This document shows positions 18,383 to 27,122 of a stretch of 64,000 bases of DNA, one piece after another. Under the pieces are notes generated by a model. That model saw nothing but the letters and a program-made list of their open reading frames with translations, did not search any database and had not been told where the DNA came from. Positions within the stretch are counted from its first letter, which is position 1, and each line of letters begins with the position of its first letter. The stretch spans positions 420,957 through 484,956 of the forward strand of contig JACAAZ010000001.1 in NCBI GenBank assembly GCA_013376995.1. The letters are read 5' to 3'. A program made the position numbers and the translations under genes. Origin of the DNA: Bacteroidota bacterium. GTDB lineage: Bacteria > Bacteroidota > Bacteroidia > Bacteroidales > UBA4417.

Positions 18383-18447
18383 TAAAATGTCAATCCTCGT
18401 TTAGGTTGACATTGATCAATTTGACAAAATCTTTAAAGCATTATAAT

Positions 18448-18696
18448 ATGCAACCACAAGAAAAACATCCGACAGAAAATGAAAATATTTCCGAATTGCC
18501 CAAAATGAAATCAGCTTGTGTATGCGGAGGAGATTCTCAATATAAAAGCAAGGACCAGCTTGAAGCTAGATATCAGTGCCCTATGCATTGTGAAGACAAT
18601 AAAACGTATAACCAGGAGGGCAAATGCCCGGTTTGTAATATGCAATTGGTTAAGGTTGATTTGGATATTCAAGGAGATAGATCAATCAACATGTAA
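18448..18696 (+). CDS. small heavy-metal-binding (HMBD-type) protein
   Basis: 82 residues from the ATG at 18448. An in-frame TTG at 18406 would add 14 residues and cannot be excluded. An N-terminal ACVCGG motif is followed by YQCPMHCEDNKTY and GKCPVCNMQLVKV. The latter is the heavy-metal-binding domain seen at the ends of copper P-type ATPases and CusB-type proteins (CPMHP...GxCPxCGMxL). It probably chelates copper or a similar soft metal in the cytoplasm, as there is no signal peptide. The promoter has copy C of the direct-repeat motif. Confidence 0.85.
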   Translation: MQPQEKHPTENENISELPKMKSACVCGGDSQYKSKDQLEARYQCPMHCEDNKTYNQEGKCPVCNMQLVKVDLDIQGDRSINM

Positions 18697-18937
18697 AGAA
18701 TAACCAAAACGATCATCAGGTTAGGAAGTATGAAATTATGCAGAATCGCAGGCTATAATTGGGGAAATGAAAGGGCATATTACCGGATATTTCAATTCAG
18801 GTATACGAATCGGTAAATATTTAAGATTGAGAAAAAATAATGCCTAAAAAAGAAACAAGCCTGGAGTAAAATCATAAACAACAACTGGTTCATTTAACTT
18901 TGAGGAATCACAGTTTACCATCAGAAAATCCGAATGA

Positions 18938-19561
18938 ATGAAAGATTTGAAAATTCCGGATAATGCTAGCGACTTTCCCATAGTATGTGTGGGTGGTTCA
19001 GCGGGTGGTCTTGATGCCTATATCCGTCTACTCCAAAATCTTCCTGATGATACTGGAGCAGCTATTGTTATTGTTAATCATTTGAGGACTGTTTCTACCC
19101 GGTTGCATGAAATTCTTCCGAATTACACTAAAATGCCTGTAGAATTGATCACTGAAAAACTTGATATTCAGCCAAACCATGTATTTATTATCCCGGAAAA
19201 GAGAGACTTGCATGTTCTTGATAACGAATTTCACCTGATGCCAATTTCAAAACCGAGGGGATGGCCGGATGTAATTACTGTTTTTATGCGTTCGCTGACT
19301 GAGAACTGGAATGGAAAACTAATCGCGGTAATCGTTTCCGGTTATGATGGTGATGGTGCTGATGCTCTTTGCTCCATAAAAGAAGTTGGTGGTATCACAA
19401 TGGCTCAGAAACCCGACACAGCCTCACAGCCAGACATGCCTGAAAGCACCATTGCAAGCGGGTGCATAGATTTTATTTTATCGCCGGAGGAGATAGCTAT
19501 CGAAATTAAACGAGTTGTACTGGCAGATTCAAAATTTGAAAATGAGGTTATTATCCAATGA
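18938..19561 (+). CDS. stand-alone CheB-type methylesterase domain protein
   Basis: 207 residues, covering only the CheB catalytic domain; no receiver domain is attached. The catalytic triad is visible: Ser21 in CVGGSAGG, His48 in VNHLR, and Asp138 in SGYDGDGADAL (equivalent of TGMGxDGAxG). CheB removes methyl groups from chemoreceptor glutamates. No cheR, cheA or receptor gene is nearby in this window. Such solitary CheB proteins occur in non-motile Bacteroidota, often near stress genes, with unknown substrates. It follows the metal-binding gene by 241 bp and is convergent with the methyltransferase at 19625. Confidence 0.9.
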   Translation: MKDLKIPDNASDFPIVCVGGSAGGLDAYIRLLQNLPDDTGAAIVIVNHLRTVSTRLHEILPNYTKMPVELITEKLDIQPNHVFIIPEKRDLHVLDNEFHLMPISKPRGWPDVITVFMRSLTENWNGKLIAVIVSGYDGDGADALCSIKEVGGITMAQKPDTASQPDMPESTIASGCIDFILSPEEIAIEIKRVVLADSKFENEVIIQ

Positions 19562-19624
19562 GAACGCTATTAATTTGTGGCTATAAAATTACCTGGCTGG
19601 TTCAAACGCTTTTCCCCACATAAC

Positions 19625-20446
19625 CTAACTCAAATCTTGTGAGTCCGGATAACCTATTAAGAAAGTAACATGCAACCCATATCTGCATTTCAATCGGCCA
19701 GTCTTCCAATAATATTTTTCGCTTTCGATTTCATTCGCAAACTGCAGCAATTCCTTCGGGCGATATAATCGGATTATGGAAATAATACCATCCCAAACCG
19801 TGCAAAAAGGTATTACCGGAAGGATATAAGTAAAGAATAACCTTGAAAACCTGAAAGGCCTGAATAAAGGGGTGAAAAAGAAAAACAAAAGCGGATGCAC
19901 GAAAAGGATGGCTAAAATAGCAAGAAAGGATTTATCTCCCCCATCAAATATCCCTATACCGGAATTAGTTGAAACAGCATTTTGAATTATTGCTTTTGCA
20001 TCTTTTTTTTTGAAATGATGAAACCCGGAAAAAATTGTTCTGAACCCGGTCAACGACCCAGGAACATCTCTAACATCAATCGAATCACTGAGATATGAAA
20101 TAGCTCCATTTGTCCTCGCTGCAATAAATTCATATGCCTTTGTATTTGGAAATTTATCCGTTAGGGTGATGTTTACATTAACTCCTGACTGATCATGCAA
20201 TTCTTGCTGAATTTGTTCAATAGCCCCGCCTCCACCCGAACATAAATCAACGATGTTTTCTGCTCCTGAATGATTCATTCCTTCCATAATTAAAGGAATT
20301 ATTGGGCGATAGAAATCGAGCCTAGTAATCAGGTAACGCAAATAGTCTGTCATACTTTCCCTGATAATATTGGGAAACCAATCCAGATCTTCAAATTCGA
20401 AAAGAAAGTTACGATAATTCAGAATTGCTTTCCGTGAGGCCATCAA
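19625..20446 (-). CDS. SAM-dependent methyltransferase with membrane segment
   Basis: 273 residues. The class I methyltransferase motif I is VDLCSGGGGAIEQI near residues 88-101, and the following acidic strand (NITLTDKFPN) is motif II. After the Rossmann part comes a hydrophobic stretch (LAILAILFVHPLLFFFFTPLF) that suggests membrane association and a lipophilic substrate. It is the last gene of a five-gene minus-strand cluster and overlaps the upstream monooxygenase by 38 bp, which implies translational coupling. A plausible role is O- or C-methylation of the lipid-linked phenol made by the cluster (inference). Confidence 0.85.
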   Translation of the reverse strand: MMASRKAILNYRNFLFEFEDLDWFPNIIRESMTDYLRYLITRLDFYRPIIPLIMEGMNHSGAENIVDLCSGGGGAIEQIQQELHDQSGVNVNITLTDKFPNTKAYEFIAARTNGAISYLSDSIDVRDVPGSLTGFRTIFSGFHHFKKKDAKAIIQNAVSTNSGIGIFDGGDKSFLAILAILFVHPLLFFFFTPLFRPFRFSRLFFTYILPVIPFCTVWDGIISIIRLYRPKELLQFANEIESEKYYWKTGRLKCRYGLHVTFLIGYPDSQDLS

Positions 20447-22043
20447 CTTTTGGAATTGCTATTAAATACAGGTTTAAATAATTGTGAAGAGACTGAGATT
20501 CCATACTTACTGAATGGAGGGCAATATGCATATCGGGCCTTATAAGCAGAAACCCGGACATTGAAATTCCAAGTTTATGGTAAACATCTTTTGTTTCGGG
20601 AAGTTTAGGGATCAAAATCACATTCAGCTTAAATTGATCAGCAAGTTTCCGGATACTGTCAGGCAAGGCATGATCAAGAACAATCAGATTGAAAAATAGT
20701 TGGTTCAGTATTTTATGCGTATTGGTGATTTCTCCCTTCAACGAAAACACAACATAAGGCAGGCTTTCTCCTTTTCCAGGAGCTCGAAGCAAAAACGACC
20801 CTTCTATTTCAGCAAGGGATAGAATGCTCTCAGGATAGTGAATATCTAACTGGGAAATGGATCTGAAAAAATAATGACGAAATAATTTTTGTTTTTCAAT
20901 AAAAGGGAATAACACCACGAAAAAGAACTTCAAAACATACTTGCGGAGAATCTTGACTATTCTGTTTGTGCTGGTTACCAATTTGAAAACGATGTCAGCA
21001 TAGCGCGCAAAACCTTTAGTTATACCTGATCGCTCGTCACTGTATGTTTTTAGCAATTCCGGATTTGCATTATGGTTTAGTACCAAGGCAAGCTTCCAGG
21101 CCAGGTTAAATGCATCCTGTAAACCGGTATTCATTCCTTGTGCTCCCACCGGGGTATTGACATGTGCAGCATCACCGGCTAAAAAGCAGTTTCCAAGTTG
21201 AATTGAACCGGAGTATTTTTGATGGGAATGAGAAACTGAAAACCATTCGTTGCTTTCCGGACTAAAATTTACATTCGTCCATCGAGGAAGATTCTTTTCA
21301 ACTTCTTCTGATTTAACAGTTTGCATTCTTTCCATTTCCTCCGGCAGAGAGCCGTCTATCCTCCACCTTGAGTTTTTCAAAGGAAAGAATCCGGTAACTG
21401 TTGAATCGGAGAATACGAAATTTATTTCCCCGGGAATAAAATCCGTTTTTGCTTTGCAATCCATAATAAAAATAGGCTTCGGATAGGTTATTCCTGAAAA
21501 AGGAATATTCAAAAGACCCCTGATTGTACTATTTCCACCATCGGCAGCAACCAGGTATTTGGAAGTAATTGAATGTTCCGCCCCATCAATACCAGCTACT
21601 ATGGATATTGTATTTCCAGAATCCTGGATTAAACTTAAAAATTGAGTCTCTCTTTCAATGGTATGCCCATGGGCTTCCAGAAAACGGGTAAGCAACTTTT
21701 CTGTCTTTGATTGTTCAAGCATGAGCAGGAATGGGAATTGAGAAAGGCTTCCTCCTATCTCCTTTATGGATGTTGAAACAATGATTTTCCCGTTAAATAA
21801 AATATTCACCTTATCCGCTATGATTCCTTCCTTAAGCGCCTCCCCTGCCAGGCCTATTGATTCGAGTATTTCAAGGCTGCGTGCCTGTAGAATCAATGCA
21901 CCTGAATTATTGGAAGGAGATCTTTTCTTATCGATAATTCGAAATGATATCCCATGGATTGCCAACTGGCAAGCCATCATCAGTCCGGTGGGCCCTGCCC
22001 CAGTAATAAGTACATCAACTTTGGAATCGCGTAACTGCTTCAT
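20409..22043 (-). CDS. FAD-dependent aromatic monooxygenase (PheA/TfdB-UbiH type)
   Basis: 544 residues. N-terminal dinucleotide-binding GAGPTG motif at about residues 15-20, and the second FAD motif FLAGDAAHVNTPVGAQGMN. The C-terminal region of about 170 residues (ending near SMESQSLHNYLNLYL) corresponds to the thioredoxin-like third domain of phenol-hydroxylase-type enzymes. This class hydroxylates activated aromatic rings using NAD(P)H and O2. It overlaps the methyltransferase genes on both sides (38 and 29 bp), so it is co-translated with them. In the cluster it probably adds a hydroxyl group to a polyketide-derived phenol, possibly leading to a quinone (inference). Confidence 0.93.
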   Translation of the reverse strand: MKQLRDSKVDVLITGAGPTGLMMACQLAIHGISFRIIDKKRSPSNNSGALILQARSLEILESIGLAGEALKEGIIADKVNILFNGKIIVSTSIKEIGGSLSQFPFLLMLEQSKTEKLLTRFLEAHGHTIERETQFLSLIQDSGNTISIVAGIDGAEHSITSKYLVAADGGNSTIRGLLNIPFSGITYPKPIFIMDCKAKTDFIPGEINFVFSDSTVTGFFPLKNSRWRIDGSLPEEMERMQTVKSEEVEKNLPRWTNVNFSPESNEWFSVSHSHQKYSGSIQLGNCFLAGDAAHVNTPVGAQGMNTGLQDAFNLAWKLALVLNHNANPELLKTYSDERSGITKGFARYADIVFKLVTSTNRIVKILRKYVLKFFFVVLFPFIEKQKLFRHYFFRSISQLDIHYPESILSLAEIEGSFLLRAPGKGESLPYVVFSLKGEITNTHKILNQLFFNLIVLDHALPDSIRKLADQFKLNVILIPKLPETKDVYHKLGISMSGFLLIRPDMHIALHSVSMESQSLHNYLNLYLIAIPKVDGLTESNSELS

Positions 22044-22752
22044 AATTTTCTAAATTCCCAACTATTATTAGCCGGAATAGCCTTTTCCTGTGTATTGAGT
22101 AGTTGATAATTCCTGCTTTATCAAGCAGCATAATAAGTTCCGAAGATTTGAAGCTACGCAGCACGGAAACTGGGCCATCATTTTTCGATAACTCTGTGCC
22201 ATTGAATAAACGTGTAAAAAGCCATGCGCTGTAATATGCAATCCAATGCCGGTATAAATCGTTGATAATGAATCCAACATTAAGTTTCTGCCGGAAATAC
22301 AGGAAAAGATCTGATAGTTGGGCATCATTCAAATGATGACAGAATAATGAAGCATGGACAATATCAATGCCTGGAGTTTTATTCAGATAATCCTGGTAAT
22401 CAGCGACTACACCTTTTATTTCCGGGTAATCCGAACAATGCTTCTCCAAATATTCAATGGCTCCCGGATTCATATCCACCCCTGTAAGCCTTAAACCATA
22501 CTTATTTATCCTGGCCCAATCGGCTATATATTTCAATGCATCACCGCTGCCGCAACCAAGGTCAACAATATGATATAGTTTGTCATGATCTTTAATTAAC
22601 TGTTTAATTCCAAATAGCGAAAGACTATGTCCGCCAGAAATCCGGTTCAGGATGTCCAACTCACGGAGGTTCTCATTGAGCAATCCGGAATCAATATTAA
22701 CCTCGTCGAGTAACTCTTTTTCATTGGAGCGGAATTTGAACCTGGAGTGCAT
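22015..22752 (-). CDS. SAM-dependent methyltransferase
   Basis: 245 residues. Motif I is HIVDLGCGSGDALKYI (about residues 61-76) and motif II is LTGVDMNPGAIEYL, a clear class I fold. The second half contains FCHHLND and FIINDLYRHWIAYYSAWL. I associate this wording with methyltransferases that accompany type III polyketide synthase genes in Bacteroidota (from memory). It starts 15 bp after the PKS stop and overlaps the monooxygenase start by 29 bp, so it is an integral cluster member. The substrate is probably the phenolic polyketide. Confidence 0.9.
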   Translation of the reverse strand: MHSRFKFRSNEKELLDEVNIDSGLLNENLRELDILNRISGGHSLSLFGIKQLIKDHDKLYHIVDLGCGSGDALKYIADWARINKYGLRLTGVDMNPGAIEYLEKHCSDYPEIKGVVADYQDYLNKTPGIDIVHASLFCHHLNDAQLSDLFLYFRQKLNVGFIINDLYRHWIAYYSAWLFTRLFNGTELSKNDGPVSVLRSFKSSELIMLLDKAGIINYSIHRKRLFRLIIVGNLENYEAVTRFQS

Positions 22753-22767
22753 CTTTGAAATTCTGTT

Positions 22768-23961
22768 TTATAGGATTGATACCTCTTCAGGCTTATTGCT
22801 CAAATGGTTTATAGTATTCTCTTTACTTACATACTCCTCTAGTTTCGGTTTCCCAAGCGCATTAGCTTCAAATACCAGTAACGCAGTTTCAATACTTAAT
22901 CCCGGGCCAAATCCGATTGAGAAAATAGATTCTCCCTCCTTTTGTACTGAATCCATAATTTCACGCAACACAAACAGTATTGTAGGGGATGACATATTTC
23001 CATAGTCAGCCAGGACCTTATAGGAAAATTGCATTTCGGTATCACCCAGTTGCAATTCCTGCCTGACTGAATCCAGTATCTTTTTCCCGCCGGGATGTAT
23101 GGCCCATTTATCAATAGCTGATTGAGTAATATTGAACTTTTCACCTGCTTTGTGAAGGATATCTTTCACCTCACTGCCAATGAATTCAGGTATCCCTGTA
23201 TTAAGGACCATCTCGAAATTTACCGGTGTAATATTCCATCCCATTAATTGCCTGCCCTTGTAAAGCAGCAAAGAGAAGAATCCTTTGATGCAAAGTCCTG
23301 CAAGATGATTCTTTTTTGCGGCACTATCGGATACAACCAACACAGCTGCTGCTCCGTCCCCGAAAATTGTATTTGCCAACAGATTATCGCTATTATCGAC
23401 TGCATGGAAATGCAATGTGCAAAGTTCCACACAGACGATTAGCACCTTCGCATTCTCATCTGTTTGGGTAATCATATTGGCAAGATTTAATGCCGGGAAA
23501 GCTGCATTGCAACCCATAAAATTTATGGCCGTATGAAATATATCTTCCGGCAGTTCCAGCTCTTCAATCAATGCGGCCCCAATGCCCGGAGCATATATCC
23601 CTGTGCAGGTAACCGTTATAAGGTGCGTTATTTTGAAATCAGAAAGGCTGGTATTCAATCTTTGAAATGCATTATTCATAGCCTTGATTGCAAGTGATGA
23701 TGCATTTTCTTTAAATACCTTCAACCTTTCTTCAACACCCGGTACCGGTAGATTAACATCAAAAAAACTCTTTCCTGATTGCTTATTTCCAAAATCCGGG
23801 ACAACCGAATACCGGGTATTGATACCACTGTTATGGAATAAAATATTCAATTTTCGGGATGCAGTATCGTCATGATATGCATTTCGCATGAATTCCAGTA
23901 TGGTGCTTTGTCTGGCACCATGTTGAGGCACTGCTGTTCCTATGGAAATAATTGTACTCAT
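22768..23961 (-). CDS. type III polyketide synthase (chalcone/stilbene synthase family)
   Basis: 397 residues, normal for the family. The Cys-His-Asn triad is visible: Cys151 (NFMGCNAAFPAL), His289 (WAIHPGGKK) and Asn322 (YGNMSSPTI), with spacing like that of plant chalcone synthase. TCTGIYAPGI is the conserved entrance to the active site. The enzyme condenses malonyl-CoA units on an acyl-CoA starter and cyclises them to a resorcinol, phloroglucinol or pyrone. Bacterial relatives often use long fatty acyl starters. The starter here cannot be read from sequence. It lies 2 bp after the UbiA gene and heads the PKS-MT-monooxygenase-MT series. Confidence 0.95.
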   Translation of the reverse strand: MSTIISIGTAVPQHGARQSTILEFMRNAYHDDTASRKLNILFHNSGINTRYSVVPDFGNKQSGKSFFDVNLPVPGVEERLKVFKENASSLAIKAMNNAFQRLNTSLSDFKITHLITVTCTGIYAPGIGAALIEELELPEDIFHTAINFMGCNAAFPALNLANMITQTDENAKVLIVCVELCTLHFHAVDNSDNLLANTIFGDGAAAVLVVSDSAAKKNHLAGLCIKGFFSLLLYKGRQLMGWNITPVNFEMVLNTGIPEFIGSEVKDILHKAGEKFNITQSAIDKWAIHPGGKKILDSVRQELQLGDTEMQFSYKVLADYGNMSSPTILFVLREIMDSVQKEGESIFSIGFGPGLSIETALLVFEANALGKPKLEEYVSKENTINHLSNKPEEVSIL

Positions 23962-23963
23962 GG

Positions 23964-24947
23964 CTAAAACCAGGTGTAGTGATTGTTCAGGATGAGAACC
24001 AGGAAGAACAGGTTCATAAAGATTGAGGTCAGGAGGTTCATCTTCATGGTATTCTCAAAATTTGCATTGTCGGTATTCTTCCGAACCTTTTTAAACCAGA
24101 CTGACAGGTCAATTATCACAGGCAACATCAGTATGATGAACAAGACTAATGCTACCTGCTGATGTTTCAGATTAAAATAATAGTAGAGAAAAACGGTAGC
24201 AATTGAGAATAAGATAGCCGAAAAAACAAAGGTTCCGTTATATCCCAGTTTATAACTGATGCTGATCACCCCGTCTCTTTTATCTGCTTCATGTTGGTAT
24301 ATCTGGGTAAGAGGATAAATGCTCCCGATAAAGAAACTGGCCACGGACATGCAAATTATGTTATTCATTGTGAACAAGTTGACAAAAGAATAGTGAGAAA
24401 TTGCTGAATAGGCCATTAAGTAGACAAAAGCACCCTGGAACAGGAATACAGTCAAAAACCCGATGACTGCATATTTTTTCAATCTCACATTCCTATAGCT
24501 GTAAGCCCTTGAGACCAGGATAAAAATAAAAATGAAAGATGAGAACATCGGTGACACCAGGAATCCTGCAGCTACCGCAACCATATCCATCAGTAACGTT
24601 ACACGGAATAAATTACGCGATACTTTGGGCGGATGCTTTAATCCACCAATGCTCGTAGTATCACGATCCTGGTAACTATTATACCCATTGCTTGAAGGAA
24701 ATACAAACAGGTGCAAAATCACAAAAGCAATTACAGTTGTATCCCAATGGACATTAGCTGCCTGGCTTAATGCAAACAAGAAAACGGGCATGAGGAAGAA
24801 TGAAAACGGCAACCTAAGGTGCTTTATCGTACTTCTGTCGAACCAGGAAAGGAAGAGTATCTTACTCATTTCATGTGATTTCAAAAAGCCGTTATTATTT
24901 GCCTCATTCCTTCTGATCCTGAAGGCAGAGAATAGTAAGTCGCACAT
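23964..24947 (-). CDS. UbiA-family prenyltransferase
   Basis: 327 residues with 8-9 hydrophobic segments. The first Asp-rich motif is NSYQDRD (Asn90, Asp94, Asp96) and the second is ADKRDGVISISYKLG, both characteristic of UbiA-type membrane prenyltransferases that bind Mg-prenyl diphosphate. The start may be the ATG at 24947 or the Met at 24869 (MSKILFLSW); the second gives a more typical N-terminus. It is placed directly before the type III PKS with a 2-bp gap, so an aromatic acceptor made by that enzyme is likely (inference). A quinone-biosynthesis role outside the cluster is the main alternative. Confidence 0.88.
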   Translation of the reverse strand: MCDLLFSAFRIRRNEANNNGFLKSHEMSKILFLSWFDRSTIKHLRLPFSFFLMPVFLFALSQAANVHWDTTVIAFVILHLFVFPSSNGYNSYQDRDTTSIGGLKHPPKVSRNLFRVTLLMDMVAVAAGFLVSPMFSSFIFIFILVSRAYSYRNVRLKKYAVIGFLTVFLFQGAFVYLMAYSAISHYSFVNLFTMNNIICMSVASFFIGSIYPLTQIYQHEADKRDGVISISYKLGYNGTFVFSAILFSIATVFLYYYFNLKHQQVALVLFIILMLPVIIDLSVWFKKVRKNTDNANFENTMKMNLLTSIFMNLFFLVLILNNHYTWF

Positions 24948-25041
24948 TTCCAGCAGTCAACATTGCTAAGGCTCTACAACTGCTAAGTTTACCAATAAAA
25001 CAATTAAGAATCAGGAAGGTTTTGATTTTCAGCCACTCTGA

Positions 25042-25956
25042 TCACTTTGCTGCAAATTTTATCAATTCTTCATTAAATTTTTGAGTTTCTTCCAGGAACA
25101 GGCTATGCCCACTCTCCTCAAATGCTATGAGATGTGAACCGGTAATTCCGGCTTTCATTTGTTCAGCCAGGTCGAATGAGCATATCTTGTCTTTTTTGCC
25201 ATGCATAATCAGGGTGGGAATTTTAATTTCAGCCAGGTCATTTCTCAGGTCTGTATCACGCAAGGCGACTAAACATTGCGCCATGGCATAGGATGAAGAA
25301 CTGATGTTAATCCCGTTTAACCAGCCTGCAATTCCTTCATTCAATGTGGATTCGTCCGCTGAGAATATTTTCCTGAAATCGGACAGCAGTTTTGGCCTAT
25401 CCCTATTGTTCAGTTTGATCAGGTCATCAACGGCTTTTGTGGGAAGGTTGTAGGGAAAATCCTGACGTTGTGTCCATATTGGAGCAGCAGCACCAAACAA
25501 TGCAAGTTTTGAAATCAGGCTTCCTTTATCGTTTGAAGCTACCCGAATAGCAATGGCTCCTCCCATAGAGAATCCTCCCAGGACGGCATTTTCAATTTTC
25601 AGCTGATTTATGATTTTGCGTATATCGGCTGCGTGCGTGTCATAATCATACCTTCCATAAGGTTTATCCGATTTGCCAAAACCCCTGAGTGTGATTCCAA
25701 TAACGCGGAATTTATTATTTATCAAATCATTATACTGATATTCATACATTTCATCGCTAAGCGGCCAACCGGGAATAAGCACAATTGGCCTGCCCTCTCC
25801 AGCATCGGTAATATGCAGCCTGACATTAGGTTCTACTTCTATATATTCGGCCCTGGCAATTGTTACCGGGGTAGTCTGTTCCACAAGAGTATTCATAGTT
25901 TTTTGCATTTGACCATTTATTGTTTTAGAGATAATTACCAGTTTCCCACCCTTCAT
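25042..25956 (-). CDS. alpha/beta-fold hydrolase
   Basis: 304 residues from the ATG at 25956; a start at the Met of MNTLVEQ (about residue 21) is equally plausible. The catalytic triad is visible: nucleophile Ser in GGFSMGGAI, Asp in GKKDKICSF and His in EESGHSLF, with oxyanion motif PGWPLSD. It resembles the non-heme chloroperoxidase/3-oxoadipate enol-lactonase group of esterases. It is 94 bp upstream of the UbiA gene and 6 bp downstream of the iron-permease gene on the same strand. It could therefore belong to either unit; a role in the PKS pathway is possible but unproven. Confidence 0.88.
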   Translation of the reverse strand: MKGGKLVIISKTINGQMQKTMNTLVEQTTPVTIARAEYIEVEPNVRLHITDAGEGRPIVLIPGWPLSDEMYEYQYNDLINNKFRVIGITLRGFGKSDKPYGRYDYDTHAADIRKIINQLKIENAVLGGFSMGGAIAIRVASNDKGSLISKLALFGAAAPIWTQRQDFPYNLPTKAVDDLIKLNNRDRPKLLSDFRKIFSADESTLNEGIAGWLNGINISSSSYAMAQCLVALRDTDLRNDLAEIKIPTLIMHGKKDKICSFDLAEQMKAGITGSHLIAFEESGHSLFLEETQKFNEELIKFAAK

Positions 25957-25962
25957 GTGTTC

Positions 25963-26424
25963 TCAGGTCTTATTTTGTATATCTTCTTTAATTTGATCAG
26001 CCAGTTCTGAATACTCTTTTGAAAGTTCATTCAGTTCATGTTCTGTCTTATTCTCCAGGTTAATAACAGCATTACTGGCCGGCTCATGGGAGGCAACCAG
26101 CTCATTCACTTTTAGATGCAATGAAGCTGAAAACCTGTTAAATGATTTCTGAATGATAAACAAACTCAAAAAAGCGATGCCAAGCAGCAGATCTGCAATG
26201 CATGCATGAATATCCTGGCGATAAAATTGCTTGTTGGTGAGCCAGAATATGACAACACAAAAAGCAATTATAAACGTGATGGAATTACCCAGGACAGCAA
26301 TGGCTATTGAGACCAGTTTCTCGAAAACATTTTCTGTTTGCCTGTATATGTTTTTCATAATAGACCAATAAGAAGGAATTCCAAATCCGGATATATCCAA
26401 ATCTGAGAAATCCTTCCCATTCAA
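25963..26424 (-). CDS. low-affinity iron permease-family membrane protein
   Basis: 153 residues; the Met at residue 23 (MKNIYRQTENVF) is an alternative start. Two membrane segments (LVSIAIAVLGNSITFIIAF and LLLGIAFLSLFII) are followed by QKSFNRFSASLHLKVNELV. That motif is typical of the Iron_permease (PF04120) family, where QKxQNRDxxALHxKLDEL is usual. The C-terminus is a charged helical tail. Bacterial members are common but iron transport has been shown mainly in fungi, so the function is uncertain. It lies 10 bp after bacterioferritin, which fits an iron- or stress-related unit. Confidence 0.85.
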   Translation of the reverse strand: MNGKDFSDLDISGFGIPSYWSIMKNIYRQTENVFEKLVSIAIAVLGNSITFIIAFCVVIFWLTNKQFYRQDIHACIADLLLGIAFLSLFIIQKSFNRFSASLHLKVNELVASHEPASNAVINLENKTEHELNELSKEYSELADQIKEDIQNKT

Positions 26425-26434
26425 TTCAAATGAT

Positions 26435-26914
26435 TTAGCCGGCTATAACTTCCGTTTGGTTAACCAGGTAATTCTCGATGCCCATCTGTGAAATCTGGGC
26501 CCGCTGTATCTCAGCCCAATCCACATGACCTTCTTCCATTTTGAGAATTTTGGTCAGGAGGTCAACACTTCCCTGGTCATCAATCTCCCGGGCCAGTTTA
26601 ATGGCCCTGTTATATGCATGAATTGCATCCAGTTCATCTCCGTTATCATTGCTGATCATTTCCAATACAGTTTTACCGATCTTCATGGGATTAAGTTTGG
26701 AAACCGTTGGTGCACCTTCAAAAAAGAGTATCCTTTCAATAAGCCATTCTGCATGATGCATTTCATCCATAGCTTGCTTGCGGATAGCCATATGAAGCTT
26801 AGCATAACCCCAGTTTTCGCACATTTCAGAATGTACCATATACTGGTTTATAGCTGTGAGTTCATCAGCCAAAAGCGAATTCAAAGTTGAAATCAGGTCT
26901 TTATTTCCTTTCAT
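26435..26914 (-). CDS. bfr: bacterioferritin
   Basis: 159 residues from the ATG at 26914, matching the E. coli start MKGD and length (158); an ATG at 26941 would add nine residues. Diiron ligands are in ADELTAINQY and DEMHHAEW for the first helix pair, and LDAIHAYNRAI and EEGHVDW for the second. The Met of DEMHHAE corresponds to heme-binding Met52. It stores iron as ferric mineral in a 24-mer cage in the cytoplasm. First gene of a run with the iron-permease and alpha/beta-hydrolase genes. A degraded relative of the direct-repeat promoter motif lies about 97 bp upstream on this strand. Confidence 0.95.
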   Translation of the reverse strand: MKGNKDLISTLNSLLADELTAINQYMVHSEMCENWGYAKLHMAIRKQAMDEMHHAEWLIERILFFEGAPTVSKLNPMKIGKTVLEMISNDNGDELDAIHAYNRAIKLAREIDDQGSVDLLTKILKMEEGHVDWAEIQRAQISQMGIENYLVNQTEVIAG

Positions 26915-27009
26915 AGTCTTGACTTTATATGTTAGTTCCATTTATGATTTTCGGATCATCAAAAGTGATAATAAGCAACCTAGATAGCTTTACAGAATCT
27001 TTGGAAAGA
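26915..27009. other. leader of bacterioferritin
   Basis: AT-rich region between the regulatory motif and the bfr start. The nearest -7-like octamer on the minus strand is TATCTAGG at 26979-26986, a poor match. Nothing else is recognised. Confidence 0.3.
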
Positions 27010-27041
27010 GTTATATAATTCACATGTTTCTAACCATTATT
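27010..27041 (-). promoter_or_regulatory. degraded copy (E) of the direct-repeat motif before bfr
   Basis: On the minus strand the second half is TGAATTATATAA, identical over 12 bases to copy A (17060-17071). At the position of the first half-site (21 bp earlier) the sequence is AATAATGGTT, matching AATTATGTAA at 6 of 10 positions. The -7 spacing is not kept, so this copy is uncertain. Confidence 0.35.
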
Positions 27042-27122
27042 CAAATAAAATCTATCCTCAGCAATCCCAGACTTATTCATGTTGAAATCACTTCATGCTA
27101 TCCTAGGGTAATAACATGAGTG

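Noticed and set aside
18728-18765. A possible further copy of the direct-repeat motif before cheB (AATTATGCAG and TATAATTGG)
   Set aside because: The two parts are about 6 bp closer than in the other copies and no -7-like octamer lies at the 22-bp spacing.
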